A DNA stretch of 64,000 nucleotides from Pseudomonas sp. (lineage in GTDB: Bacteria; Pseudomonadota; Gammaproteobacteria; Pseudomonadales; Pseudomonadaceae), in the NCBI RefSeq assembly GCF_030150285.1, contig NZ_JASLGE010000078.1, positions 11,937-75,936 on the forward strand, given 5' to 3'. A model generated the notes under the pieces. It worked only from the letters and a program-made list of their open reading frames with translations, was not told the DNA's origin and did no database searches. The translations under genes were made by a program, and so were the position numbers. Positions 35,896 through 44,657 of the stretch are shown here, in pieces. The first letter of the stretch is position 1; the number at the start of each line of letters is the position of its first letter.

Positions 35896-36756
35896 ATGGG
35901 CTACTTGTTATTTGTGACACTGATTCAGGCGTTTTCTTTCAGCCTGATTGGTGAATACCTGGCCGGTCATGTCGACAGTTACTTTGCCGTGTTGGTCCGT
36001 GTGGTGCTGGCCGGGTTGGTGTTTATCCCGCTGACGCGCTGGCGCCAGGTCGAACCCGGGTTTATGCGCGGCATGCTGCTGATCGGTGCCTTACAGTTCG
36101 GCATTACCTATGTGTGCCTGTACTTGAGCTTTCGCGTGCTCACCGTGCCGGAAGTGCTGCTGTTTACCATTCTGACGCCGTTGCACGTGACGTTGATCGA
36201 GGATGCGCTTAACCGGCGTTTTAACCCTTGGGCGCTGGTGGCCGCGCTGGTGGCGGTGTCGGGTGCGGCGGTGATTCGTTTCGACAGCATCAGCCCGGAT
36301 TTTTTCAAGGGCTTCCTGCTGCTGCAACTGGCCAACTTCACCTATGCCGCCGGTCAGGTGCTGTACAAGCATCTGGTGGCGCGCTACCCCAGCCCATTGC
36401 CGCATTATCGGCGTTTCGGGTTCTTCTACCTCGGCGCGCTGGTCGTGGTGTTGCCGGCTTTTCTGCTGTTTGGCAAAGCTCACTTTCTGCCGGATGCGCC
36501 GGTGCAGTGGGCGGTGTTGCTGTTTCTGGGCCTGGTCTCGACGGCGTTGGGCATGTATTGGTGGAACAAGGGCGCATGCCTGGTGAACGGCGGAACGTTG
36601 GCAGTGATGAACAATTTGCATGTGCCGCTCGGCTTGCTGGTCAACCTGCTGATCTGGAATCAGCATGAACCCTTGGGGCGTTTGTTCTTTGGCGGGCTGG
36701 TGATTCTGCTGGCCGTCTGGATCAGCCGGCTAGACCGCAGGGCTGTGACGGTCTAA
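35896..36756 (+). CDS. DMT-superfamily (EamA) transporter
   Basis: A 286-aa protein with ten hydrophobic segments in two EamA halves. The first begins LLFVTLIQAFSFSLIGEYLAG; the second contains WAVLLFLGLVSTALGMYWW and NNLHVPLGLLVNLLIW. It is the carboxylate/amino-acid/amine-type branch. The substrate cannot be told. It is followed at 40 bp by a small hydrolase gene in the same direction. Confidence 0.84.
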   Translation: MGYLLFVTLIQAFSFSLIGEYLAGHVDSYFAVLVRVVLAGLVFIPLTRWRQVEPGFMRGMLLIGALQFGITYVCLYLSFRVLTVPEVLLFTILTPLHVTLIEDALNRRFNPWALVAALVAVSGAAVIRFDSISPDFFKGFLLLQLANFTYAAGQVLYKHLVARYPSPLPHYRRFGFFYLGALVVVLPAFLLFGKAHFLPDAPVQWAVLLFLGLVSTALGMYWWNKGACLVNGGTLAVMNNLHVPLGLLVNLLIWNQHEPLGRLFFGGLVILLAVWISRLDRRAVTV

Positions 36757-36796
36757 GGTCATCCTCAGCAATCAATCGCCTAAAGGGAGAGCGGGA

Positions 36797-37357
36797 ATGA
36801 CAGTCAGGGTGTTGATCTTGCCGGGCTTGTCCGATTCAGGGGCTGAGCATTGGCAATCTCACTGGGAGCAGCGCTATAGCGGGCTCAAACGGGTCAAGCA
36901 GGACGATTGGGTAACCCCCGCCTGTGCAGACTGGGTGCAGAACCTGCAAAAGGCATTCAGCAAAAGCAATCGCCCCACGGTGTTGGTTGGCCACAGCCTG
37001 GCCTGCACCCTGATTGCCCGTTGGGCCCAGCAGTATCCGCAAGAGGCCCGGCAGGTTCGGGGCGCTTTACTGGTCGCCCCCAGTGATACCGAAGCTGACA
37101 GCTACCCCACGGGAACGTCAGGGTTCACGCCCATGCCGCTCGAGCCGTTGCCGTTTGACTCCATCACCGTGGCCAGCACCAACGACCCTTATGTCAGTGT
37201 CGCGCGTGCCACCCAGTTCAGCCAGGCGTGGGGCAGTGAACTGGTTTGGCTGGATAACGCAGGGCACATCAATGGCTCCAGCGGTATGGCCGCTTGGCCC
37301 AAAGGGATTGAGCTGCTGTTTGAGCTGACCGGAGACCCCCAGTTCAAATCTGCTTGA
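36797..37357 (+). CDS. RBBP9/YdeN-family serine hydrolase
   Basis: A 186-aa compact alpha/beta hydrolase. The start VRVLILPGLSDSGAEHWQSH, the nucleophile elbow LVGHSLACTL, the acid segment ASTNDPYVS and the His in NAGHINGSSG define the RBBP9 family. Substrate unknown. The ATG follows AAGGGAGAGCGGGA. Confidence 0.9.
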   Translation: MTVRVLILPGLSDSGAEHWQSHWEQRYSGLKRVKQDDWVTPACADWVQNLQKAFSKSNRPTVLVGHSLACTLIARWAQQYPQEARQVRGALLVAPSDTEADSYPTGTSGFTPMPLEPLPFDSITVASTNDPYVSVARATQFSQAWGSELVWLDNAGHINGSSGMAAWPKGIELLFELTGDPQFKSA

Positions 37358-37381
37358 ACGGCGCACCACTGCGTGAATAAA

Positions 37382-37412
37382 AAAGGCCCCCGGTGCGACA
37401 CCGGGGGCCTTT
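37382..37412. terminator. Strong bidirectional terminator
   Basis: AAAGGCCCCCGGTG and CACCGGGGGCCTTT are perfect inverse repeats around a CGA loop. It lies between the convergent hydrolase and MscS-type genes, with T-rich sequence on both sides. Confidence 0.88.
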
Positions 37413-37431
37413 CGTGTTTTGGTGGGCGGGG

Positions 37432-38715
37432 TTATTCCTGATGCACGATCAGCGGCGATTGGCTGTTATTCAGCAGGCCGTGGCGCAAGTCATTGCCGCT
37501 CGGCTGCTGATAAACGCTGAGCCCGAATTCGGGCAGTACCGAGAGCAGGTAATCGAAAATATCGCCCTGAATCTGCTCGTATTCGGCCCACACCGTCGTG
37601 CGCGTAAAGCAATACACCTCAAGGGGCACACCCTGAGGCGTGGTTTGCATTTGGCGCACCATGCACGTCATGTTGGGTTGAATGTCCGGGTGGCTCTTGA
37701 GGTAGGCCAGCGCGTAAGCGCGGAACGTGCCAATGTTGGTCATGCGCCGGCGATTGGCGGACAGTGCCGCAACGTTGCCCTGAGCCTCATTCCAGCTCTT
37801 GAGCTCGGCTTTTTTGCGTAGCAGGTAATCGGTCAGCAAGCGCACCTGTTCCAGGCGTTGTTCCTGCTCGTCGGTCAGGAAGCCGATGGCGGCTGCATCA
37901 ATGTACAGGCTGCGCTTGATCCGCCGTCCGCCGGACTGCTGCATGCCGCGCCAGTTCTTGAACGATTCGGACATCAGCCGCCAGGTCGGAATCGACACGA
38001 TGGTTTTGTCGAAGTTTTGTACCTTGACCGTGTGCAGGGTAATGTCAATCACGTCGCCATCGGCCCCCACCTGAGGCATTTCGATCCAGTCGCCGACGCG
38101 CAGCAGGTCGTTGCTGGTCAACTGCACGCTGGCCACAAAAGACAACAGCGTGTCTTTGTAAACCAGCAAAATGACCGCCGACATTGCGCCCAGACCCGAC
38201 AGCAGCAGCATGGGCGAGCGGTCGATCAGCGTGGCCACGATGATGATGGCCGAAAACACATACAGCAACATTTTGGTGAGCTGTATGTAGCCCTTGATAG
38301 GCCGGGTTTTCGCGTAATTGGTGCGCGAGTAGATATCGAGCGAGGCATCCAGCAGCGCGCTGACGACGCGAGTCAGGACAAAAATGGTGATGGCCAGCGC
38401 GAGGTTACCCAGGAAGTGACGACCGTTGTCGCTCAGGTCTGGCACCAGGTTGCGGCCGAACTGCACGGTCAGCGAAGGCACCATCTGCGCCAGACGGTGG
38501 AACACCTTGTGCTCATGTAAATCGTTGAACCAGTGCAAGGCGGGCTGGCGCCCGAGCATTTTGGTCACGCGCAAAATGACCAGGCGGGCCACGTGGCCGG
38601 CGATCAGCGCGATGCTCACCAGTACGATCAGGCCGAGCAGGGCAGACAGCCAAGGATGATCGTCAAGGTTGGCCCACAGGGTCTGGAGTTGCACCCAGAG
38701 TTCTTGAATATCCAT
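37432..38715 (-). CDS. MscS-type mechanosensitive channel (YbdG-like)
   Basis: A 427-aa membrane protein. It has about five membrane spans (LSALLGLIVLVSIALIAGHVA near the start) and the pore helix region SGLGAMSAVILLVYKDTLLSF. The MscS beta domain follows with VGDWIEMPQVGADGDVIDIT and the segment SIPTWRLMSESFKNWRGM. The domain order and the 50-residue insertion in the soluble part fit YbdG/MscM, a low-conductance channel that helps survive osmotic shock. Confidence 0.9.
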   Translation of the reverse strand: MDIQELWVQLQTLWANLDDHPWLSALLGLIVLVSIALIAGHVARLVILRVTKMLGRQPALHWFNDLHEHKVFHRLAQMVPSLTVQFGRNLVPDLSDNGRHFLGNLALAITIFVLTRVVSALLDASLDIYSRTNYAKTRPIKGYIQLTKMLLYVFSAIIIVATLIDRSPMLLLSGLGAMSAVILLVYKDTLLSFVASVQLTSNDLLRVGDWIEMPQVGADGDVIDITLHTVKVQNFDKTIVSIPTWRLMSESFKNWRGMQQSGGRRIKRSLYIDAAAIGFLTDEQEQRLEQVRLLTDYLLRKKAELKSWNEAQGNVAALSANRRRMTNIGTFRAYALAYLKSHPDIQPNMTCMVRQMQTTPQGVPLEVYCFTRTTVWAEYEQIQGDIFDYLLSVLPEFGLSVYQQPSGNDLRHGLLNNSQSPLIVHQE

Positions 38716-38907
38716 AAGAGAAAGCGTTATCCCAAAAATAAATGGTGCAGGGATTAGAGCATTTACCAGCGTTTAATGGGCCGCTGTAGGACTAAAGCCC
38801 TTAAAAAAACATTTGTTTCATGCCGTTCGTGCAAAGTCACTCGGCCTGCGCGCTCGAAACCGTTACTCTATGCCGCTGATTTTTTGCATTTCTTCGAGGT
38901 AGCACCC

Positions 38908-40254
38908 GTGTTTTCCGATTTCGCCCTGCACGAACGCCTGCTTAAAGCTGTGGCCGAGCTTAAATTTGTCGAGCCTACGCCTGTGCAAGCAGCGGCCATC
39001 CCGCTCGCGCTCGAAGGGCGTGACCTGCGGGTTACTGCTCAAACCGGGAGTGGCAAAACGGCCGCTTTCGTTCTGCCGATCCTCAATCGGCTGATTGGCC
39101 CGGCCAAAATCCGCGTCAGCATCAAGGCGTTGATCCTGTTGCCGACCCGCGAACTGGCCCAGCAGACGCTCAAGGAAGTCGAGCGCTTCTCGCAGTTTAC
39201 GTTCATCAAGTCCGGCCTGATCACCGGCGGCGAAGACTTCAAGGTGCAGGCTGCCATGCTGCGCAAGGTGCCGGACATCCTCATCGGTACGCCGGGCCGC
39301 CTGCTGGAGCAACTCAATGCCGGCAACCTCGACTTGAAAGAAGTTGAAGTGCTGGTGCTCGACGAAGCCGACCGCATGCTCGACATGGGCTTCTCCGAAG
39401 ACGTCCAGCGGTTGGTCGACGAGTGCCCGAACCGCCAACAAACCATGCTGTTCTCGGCCACCACAGGCGGTTCCGGCCTGCGTGACATGATCGGCAAGGT
39501 ATTGACCAACCCCGAGCACTTGCAGCTCAACCAGGTCAGCCAACTGAACGCCACCACGCGCCAGCAGATCATCACGGCTGACCACAATCAGCACAAAGAG
39601 CAGATTGTTAACTGGTTGCTGGCCAACGAGACGTATCAAAAAGCCATTGTCTTCACCAACACCCGTGCCATGGCCGACCGTATCTACGGCCGTCTGGTGG
39701 CGCAGGAGTACAAGGCGTTTGTCTTGCACGGTGAGAAGGACCAGAAAGACCGCAAGCTGGCCATCGACCGCCTGAAGCAGGGCGGAGTGAAGATTCTGGT
39801 CGCCACTGACGTGGCAGCCCGTGGCCTGGATGTTGAAGGCCTGGACCTGGTCATCAACTTCGACATGCCCCGCAGCGGCGACGAATACGTTCACCGTATC
39901 GGGCGTACTGGCCGTGCCGGTAATGAAGGCCTGGCGATTTCGTTGATCTGTCACGGTGACTGGAACCTTATGTCCAGCATTGAGCGTTACTTGAAGCAGA
40001 GCTTTGAGCGCCGCGTGATCAAGGAAGTCAAAGGCACCTACGGCGGCCCTAAAAACGTCAAGGCGTCGGGCAAAGCGGTGGGTGTGAAGAAGAAAAAGAC
40101 CGACGCCAAAGGCGCCAAGAAGAAGACCGGTGCCAAGGCCCCGACAAAGCGCAAAATCGCCAACCGCCCAAAGACCGACGCACTGTCGCTGGTCAGCAAA
40201 GACGGTATGGCACCGCTCAAACGCCGCAAGCCGCAAGCACCCGACGCTGAATAA
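38908..40254 (+). CDS. DEAD-box RNA helicase (SrmB/RhlE-like)
   Basis: A 448-aa DEAD-box protein. Q motif and motif I are in PTPVQAAAIPLAL and AQTGSGKTAAF; the DEAD box is VLVLDEADRMLDMG, motif III is LFSATTGGSG and motif VI is HRIGRTGRAG. The C-terminal 60 residues are rich in Lys and Ala (KKKKTDAKGAKKKTGAKAP), a likely unstructured RNA-binding tail. GTG 38908 is taken as start because CGAGGTAGC precedes it. Exact orthology (SrmB, RhlE or RhlB) is unresolved. Confidence 0.9.
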   Translation: MFSDFALHERLLKAVAELKFVEPTPVQAAAIPLALEGRDLRVTAQTGSGKTAAFVLPILNRLIGPAKIRVSIKALILLPTRELAQQTLKEVERFSQFTFIKSGLITGGEDFKVQAAMLRKVPDILIGTPGRLLEQLNAGNLDLKEVEVLVLDEADRMLDMGFSEDVQRLVDECPNRQQTMLFSATTGGSGLRDMIGKVLTNPEHLQLNQVSQLNATTRQQIITADHNQHKEQIVNWLLANETYQKAIVFTNTRAMADRIYGRLVAQEYKAFVLHGEKDQKDRKLAIDRLKQGGVKILVATDVAARGLDVEGLDLVINFDMPRSGDEYVHRIGRTGRAGNEGLAISLICHGDWNLMSSIERYLKQSFERRVIKEVKGTYGGPKNVKASGKAVGVKKKKTDAKGAKKKTGAKAPTKRKIANRPKTDALSLVSKDGMAPLKRRKPQAPDAE

Positions 40255-40274
40255 AGCGAGAGTGTGAGGCAAAG

Positions 40275-40298
40275 AAACCCGGCTTAGGCCGGGTTTTT
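40275..40298 (+). terminator. Rho-independent terminator of the DEAD-box gene
   Basis: AAACCCGGC, loop TTAG, GCCGGGTTT then further Ts. It begins 20 bp after the helicase stop. Confidence 0.9.
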
Positions 40299-40510
40299 GC
40301 TGTCTGGCCCGTTAGTCTTGTTGCGCTGCCAGCAACCCGCCGACACGCAGGCACACCCTGTCAGCGCCGCTCGGCGCAAAGGCTTGATCTGGGGTTTGAA
40401 GGTGTAGCAGGAGGGCGTATTTGTGCGAGGAACGCGCGAGGCGCTTTACGAGAGCCCTAGCGCTTTGTAAGGCATGCAAAGCGCTTCAGGACCGGGTACT
40501 GCGAAGGGAA

Positions 40511-40690
40511 TTACTTTTTGCCCAGCGTGATTTGCTTGGACGGGCCGAATGTCTGGCCGCTGACGCCTTTATCAATTTGCTGGATCTCGCCACCAGACTT
40601 CAAGAACGCGGCGATTTGCGCATTGATTGAGTCACTGGTTTCAACAGCGGGAGCTGGCTTGGCTTTACTGGCGGATGCTTTTACACGCAT
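40511..40690 (-). CDS. Conserved small protein, 59 aa, function unknown
   Basis: The frame from ATG 40690 gives a 59-aa protein. It has a basic Ala/Lys-rich head (MRVKASASKAKPAPAVE) and an ordered-looking part with SINAQIAAFLKSGGEIQQID and a GVSGQTFGPSKQI end. I recall similar short proteins in other Pseudomonas genomes, but none with a known role. The ribosome site is poor. It lies alone between the DEAD-box helicase and the CvfB-like gene, on the opposite strand from both. Confidence 0.6.
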   Translation of the reverse strand: MRVKASASKAKPAPAVETSDSINAQIAAFLKSGGEIQQIDKGVSGQTFGPSKQITLGKK

Positions 40691-41048
40691 GGCGGCTATT
40701 GACCTGTAGAAAATAACTGAGCCAGCGATAATACCTGAAATACTTGACAATTGCTTGTTAAATATCCTTCGGAAAATTAAAGGGCGTATTGACAGTGAAT
40801 ACCCATAACACCGTTATTATTTTCTAACTCGCTGTTTTAATTCGAAACCTTGTGTCTGCGGCAATGATATTAAGGCCGCTTGGGGCCTGTCGCGATGCAG
40901 TGTCTGACTGACGAATGGTGCGCGGGGCGATGAGCAAAGCCCTGAAAAATCATGCCTTTCGCAGAATTTTTGTTTGGCGGTTGGCGCGGCCACAATTCAA
41001 CCCCCTAAACTCGGGTAGAATGCCGCCCACGTAATGAGGGTATAGAAC
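40691..41048. other. AT-rich divergent intergenic region
   Basis: This 358-bp gap separates the 59-aa protein from the CvfB-like gene. It is more AT-rich than its surroundings around 40740-40850. It contains two TTGACA hexamers (40744 and 40789) and a -10-like TAGAAT at 41016-41021, about 28 bp before the CvfB-like start. No open frame or hairpin stands out. Confidence 0.4.
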
Positions 41049-41885
41049 ATGGCTTTAATTGGTCGCTACAACAGTTTGCAAGTGGTTAAACATACTCACT
41101 TTGGTTTGTATCTGGATGGCGGGGCTGACGGTGAAATACTGTTGCCCAATCGTTATATCCCCAAAGATATTCCGAGCGAAGATGAAGACTGGCTCAATGT
41201 CTTTGTTTATTTGGACAGCGATGACAAGTTAATTGCAACCACGGAAAAACCAAAAGTTCAGGTCGGCGAATTCGCCAGCCTGAAAGTGGTTGAAGTTAAT
41301 AGTATTGGCGTCTTCCTCGACTGGGGGCTGCCCAAAGATTTACTGCTGCCTTACTCCGAAGAAAAGCGCCAGATGACCGCCGGCGAATACGTGGTGGTGC
41401 ACGTCTATCTCGACAAGCACACGCGTCGTATCACCGCTACAGCTCGTCTGGACCGCTACCTGGACAAAACCCCGGCCAATTACCAGGTGGGCCAGGAAGT
41501 TGACTTGCTGGTGGCTGAGGCCACTGACATGGGCTTCAAGGCCGTGATCAACAACAAGCACTGGGGCTTGATTCACAAGAACGAAATCTTCAAGTTCATG
41601 CGCGCTGGCAAGCAGGAGAAGGGCTTCATCAAGGAAGTCCGTGCTGATGGCAAGATCAGCCTGAGCCTGCAGCCGGTCGGTCAGGAAGCGGCCAGCAGTT
41701 TGAATTCGAAGATTCTCAGTGCGCTGCGCGGTAATGACGGTGTGTTGGCGATCAGTGACAAAAGCTCGCCGGAAGCCATCAGCAACCTGTTTGGCGTGAG
41801 CAAGGGTAACTTTAAAAAAGCCATTGGCGCGCTGTACAAGGAAGGCAAGATTGCCATCCACGCGGACCGTATCGAACTGATCTGA
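41049..41885 (+). CDS. S1-like RNA-binding protein of the CvfB/YitL family
   Basis: A 278-aa protein made of three S1-type OB folds and a C-terminal winged helix. The first S1 starts GRYNSLQVVKHTHFGLYLDG, the second carries VVEVNSIGVFLDWGLPKDLLLP and the third ATDMGFKAVINNKHWGLIHKNE. The helix domain contains ISNLFGVSKGNFKKAIGALYK. CvfB-like proteins bind RNA and affect virulence genes in other bacteria. The ATG follows TGAGGGTATAGAAC. Confidence 0.9.
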   Translation: MALIGRYNSLQVVKHTHFGLYLDGGADGEILLPNRYIPKDIPSEDEDWLNVFVYLDSDDKLIATTEKPKVQVGEFASLKVVEVNSIGVFLDWGLPKDLLLPYSEEKRQMTAGEYVVVHVYLDKHTRRITATARLDRYLDKTPANYQVGQEVDLLVAEATDMGFKAVINNKHWGLIHKNEIFKFMRAGKQEKGFIKEVRADGKISLSLQPVGQEAASSLNSKILSALRGNDGVLAISDKSSPEAISNLFGVSKGNFKKAIGALYKEGKIAIHADRIELI

Positions 41886-41933
41886 TCCGGCACTCAAGGG
41901 CTATAAAGTACGTGTTGTGAAAAGGAGCAGTGC

Positions 41934-41978
41934 ATGTGCGGTTTTATGGGTCTTGAGTTGTTTCGGGTGACGAGATGA
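41934..41978 (+). CDS. Candidate 14-aa leader ORF before an EamA transporter
   Basis: ATG at 41934 opens a 14-codon frame (MCGFMGLELFRVTR) preceded by a strong AAAAGGAGCAGTGC ribosome site. It ends in an ATGA overlap with the transporter start. Coupling of this kind would let translation of the leader feed the transporter, whose own ribosome site is poor. It may also be the remnant of a longer gene. Confidence 0.4.
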   Translation: MCGFMGLELFRVTR

Positions 41979-42904
41979 GTGTGTTGCGGCGACCAACGGA
42001 TGCGTTTGCACTGCAAGTCATGCTGCTGCTTTGCCTGATATGGGGCGTGCAGCAGGTGGCAATCAAATGGGTGGCCGCTGACATTGCACCCGTCATGCAG
42101 GCAGCGATGCGCTCTGGCATATCAGCCCTGTTGGTGGGGCTGCTGGTGTGCTGGAAGGGCGGCTGGGACCAGGTGCCGACGACCTGGCGCGCCGGGCTGC
42201 TGGCGGGCAGCCTGTTTGGCCTGGAGTTCCTGTTGATTGCCAAAGGCCTGGAGCTGACCAGTGCGGCGCATATGTCGGTGTTTCTCTACACCGCCCCTAT
42301 CTTTACGGCCCTGGGGGTGAACTGGTTGCTGCCCAGCGAGCGTTTGCGGCCGCTGCAATGGGTAGGCATCGCGCTGGCTTTTGTGGGAATTGCCTGCGCG
42401 TTTGCCGGCGGCATTTCCTTCGCCGATATGGATCGCGACATGTTGCTGGGGGATGCCTACGCCGTCATGGCCGGCATGGCCTGGGGTGCAACAACGGTGG
42501 TGGTGCGTGGCTCGAGGTTGTCCGAGGCCCCTGCGGCCTTGACGTTGTTTTACCAATTGCTCGTCGGTTTTGTCGGCCTGCTGATTATCGCTGCAATCAG
42601 TGGCCAGATCACTCAGGTGCACTTGACCACGGCAGCGGTGACCAGCGTGCTGTTTCAGGCGTTGGTGGTGTCGTTTTTCAGTTATCTGGTGTGGTTCTGG
42701 CTGCTCAAGCGTTACCTGGCCTCCAACCTCGCGGTGTTCTCGTTCATGACCCCGTTGTTCGGTGTGACGTTTGGGGTGCTTGTACTCAAAGAACCGCTGA
42801 GTTTCAACTTTGTCGTGGGCGCGGTGCTGGTGTTGCTGGGTATCACGTTTGTCAGTGCCGAACAGTGGATGCGCCGCAAGTTGCGCACGTTGCTGGGGGG
42901 TTGA
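41975..42904 (+). CDS. DMT-superfamily (EamA) transporter
   Basis: A 309-aa inner-membrane protein with ten hydrophobic segments in two EamA repeats. The first repeat is LLLCLIWGVQQVAIKWVAADI. The second contains MAGMAWGATTVVVRGSR and ends FMTPLFGVTFGVLVLKEPL. Likely metabolite exporter, substrate unknown. The start overlaps the stop of a 14-codon leader frame, and no other clear ribosome site precedes it. Confidence 0.85.
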   Translation: MSVLRRPTDAFALQVMLLLCLIWGVQQVAIKWVAADIAPVMQAAMRSGISALLVGLLVCWKGGWDQVPTTWRAGLLAGSLFGLEFLLIAKGLELTSAAHMSVFLYTAPIFTALGVNWLLPSERLRPLQWVGIALAFVGIACAFAGGISFADMDRDMLLGDAYAVMAGMAWGATTVVVRGSRLSEAPAALTLFYQLLVGFVGLLIIAAISGQITQVHLTTAAVTSVLFQALVVSFFSYLVWFWLLKRYLASNLAVFSFMTPLFGVTFGVLVLKEPLSFNFVVGAVLVLLGITFVSAEQWMRRKLRTLLGG

Positions 42905-43286
42905 TGAACCGGGCAGCGGCCTGGCCATGCGTTGGCTGGTAGTAGTCAGGCAGTCGACAAGGCCGCGTCGCAAGGGGGGGCTGCAATGCCCCCACTTGCC
43001 AGCGTGCGAAACGGTCAGCGTACATCCCTTGCAACAACCTTTTTGTCGCTGCCACCACGTGGCCAATGCGCGGCATGGGCAGGGCGCACATCAGCCCTGA
43101 ACGTATAGATAGCCCGGCAGTTGGGGGTGTGCGCGCGAGTAATGCGATGTGTTGTCAGACATTTTCAGGTTGCCGGGCAGACTAAAGTTCATTGACCTTA
43201 AGCAAGCATCTTGTAGGACTTAGGTCTATTATCTGTACGAAGCGACTACAGAACTCCCGTCGCCCGAGTGACCCCAAGGGGGAAAT
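42905..43286. other. Intergenic region, little recognisable content
   Basis: A 382-bp gap between the EamA transporter and the 41-aa gene. A TTGACC hexamer at 43192-43197 and a TATTAT at 43227-43232 lie near the small gene but with wrong spacing for a standard promoter. No repeat or hairpin with a U tract was found. Confidence 0.4.
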
Positions 43287-43412
43287 ATGAAAGACAAACT
43301 GAAATCCTGGCTTCATGACCTCGGTGTGGCCCTTGGCCTGATCGAGCCGCCACTGCAACCGGTGCCGATCCCTGTCGAAGATCCGCGTCGTCGTCCGCAA
43401 CGTCGCCGCTAG
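43287..43412 (+). CDS. 41-aa protein with amphipathic head and Arg-rich tail
   Basis: ATG 43287 follows a very strong AAGGGGGAAAT ribosome site. The protein begins MKDKLKSWLHDLGVALGLIE, an amphipathic helix candidate. A Pro-rich middle (PPLQPVPIPVEDP) and an Arg-rich end (RRRPQRRR) follow. I believe similar 40-residue proteins exist in other Pseudomonas. The gene is too short for usual gene finders. The function is unknown; binding to nucleic acid or membrane is possible. Confidence 0.7.
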   Translation: MKDKLKSWLHDLGVALGLIEPPLQPVPIPVEDPRRRPQRRR

Positions 43413-43434
43413 GCGTGCAGGTGCCCGTCGGGTC

Positions 43435-43542
43435 TTACTGCGCTGTGTCGGTGTCAGTAGGCGTCGTGTCACTGGCGCGTAGGACGCCGACCAAGGTGAC
43501 CTGAAGCACTTGGCCGAGCACGGTAGGTTTTTGTTGGCTCAC
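43435..43542 (-). CDS. Candidate 35-aa ORF
   Basis: A minus-strand frame starts with GTG at 43542 after GCAGGATAAAGC and reads SQQKPTVLGQVLQVTLVGVL, then a Thr/Asp-rich end. No family is recognised, and the length is within chance expectation for this GC content. Confidence 0.25.
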   Translation of the reverse strand: MSQQKPTVLGQVLQVTLVGVLRASDTTPTDTDTAQ

Positions 43543-43587
43543 GCTTTATCCTGCGCGCTCTTTTCCAGAGCGTGAGTGTCTACTGTT

Positions 43588-44193
43588 ATGCCTCGAGCCC
43601 AATGCCCTCGGTGCTTGCGCCCGCAAACGCACTGTTTGTGCTCTTTGATCCCCGCCTTGGACAGTCGTACACGCGTGCTTCTGTTGCAACACCCCAGTGA
43701 AGTCAATCATGCGTTGAACACCGCTAGGCTGGCCGCTTTGGGGCTGAGCAATGCTGAGTTGCGTGTGGGGGAAGTGTTTGAAGATCTGGCCGAGTGGCTT
43801 GAACAACCGGGGTATCAGGCGCGGCTGCTGTTTCCAGGGGACGATGCGCAACCTGTCAGCCGAAACGAGTCAAACAGCGAGTCTCACCCCCTTTTGCTGG
43901 TGGTGCCCGACGGTACTTGGCGCAAGGCGCGCAAGCTGCTGCACCTTAATCCGTTACTGGCACAGTTGTCTCGCATCACGCTGCCAGAGGGGGCGGTCTC
44001 GCGGTACCGATTGCGCAAAGCGCCGGGGCCAGGTGCATTGTCGACCCTGGAGGCGATTGTTCAGGCACTGGAAATCCTTGAAGCGCCGCGCAGCTATGCG
44101 CCACTTCTGCGCCCGTTTGAAGCGTTGATTAATGGGCAGATCGACGCGATGGGAGTCGAGACTTACCAGCGTAATCATGTCGATCGGCCGTAG
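43588..44193 (+). CDS. DTW-domain tRNA-uridine aminocarboxypropyltransferase
   Basis: A 201-aa DTW-domain protein. The N-terminal Cys cluster CPRCLRPQTHCLCSLIP and the motif VVPDGTWRKARKL (DxTW) define the family, which adds the acp group to uridine in tRNA (TapT/YfiP type). The central part includes LLLQHPSEVNHALNTAR. ATG 43588 is preferred; a GTG at 43576 is also in frame. Confidence 0.9.
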   Translation: MPRAQCPRCLRPQTHCLCSLIPALDSRTRVLLLQHPSEVNHALNTARLAALGLSNAELRVGEVFEDLAEWLEQPGYQARLLFPGDDAQPVSRNESNSESHPLLLVVPDGTWRKARKLLHLNPLLAQLSRITLPEGAVSRYRLRKAPGPGALSTLEAIVQALEILEAPRSYAPLLRPFEALINGQIDAMGVETYQRNHVDRP

Positions 44194-44254
44194 CCTGGCA
44201 ATCGTCAATCCAGAACTGGTGATGGCATAAAAACGCCCGCGTGCCTCAGGGCAA

Positions 44255-44653
44255 TCAGGGTTTTTTCAGGGTTTTCTGGCGCAGGATGTAAACCGTGACC
44301 AGGACCGCGCTGGTCAGCATAAAACCCCGTGCCCATGGTAAAGGCACCAGGTAGCAGGACAGCCCGATGCTCAGCCACATCAAGCCAATGGCATACACTT
44401 TGGCCTTGAGCGGTATGCCGCTACCCGCCAGATAGTCGCGGATCCAGGGGCCTAGCCGAGGGTGCCCCACCAGCCATTGGTAGAAGCGCGGCGAACTGCG
44501 TGCAAAGCAGGTGGCAGCCAACAGCAGGAACGGGGTGGTGGGCAGTACGGGCAGGAAGATGCCAATCACCCCCAGCGCAACACTCAGCCAGCCGATGGCA
44601 AACAGTGTGTAACGCAGCAGCCGCGAACGGCTGCCAACGGGGGGCTGAACCAC
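44255..44653 (-). CDS. YbaN-family (DUF454) inner-membrane protein
   Basis: A 132-aa protein with about four hydrophobic segments, such as LLRYTLFAIGWLSVALGVIGIF. The family signature LPTTPFLLLAATCFARSSPRF is followed by WLVGHPRLGPWIRDY. Function unknown. Its GTG start is only 4 bp past the stop of the UPF0149 gene, so they are likely co-transcribed. Confidence 0.88.
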   Translation of the reverse strand: MVQPPVGSRSRLLRYTLFAIGWLSVALGVIGIFLPVLPTTPFLLLAATCFARSSPRFYQWLVGHPRLGPWIRDYLAGSGIPLKAKVYAIGLMWLSIGLSCYLVPLPWARGFMLTSAVLVTVYILRQKTLKKP

Positions 44654-44657
44654 TGGA

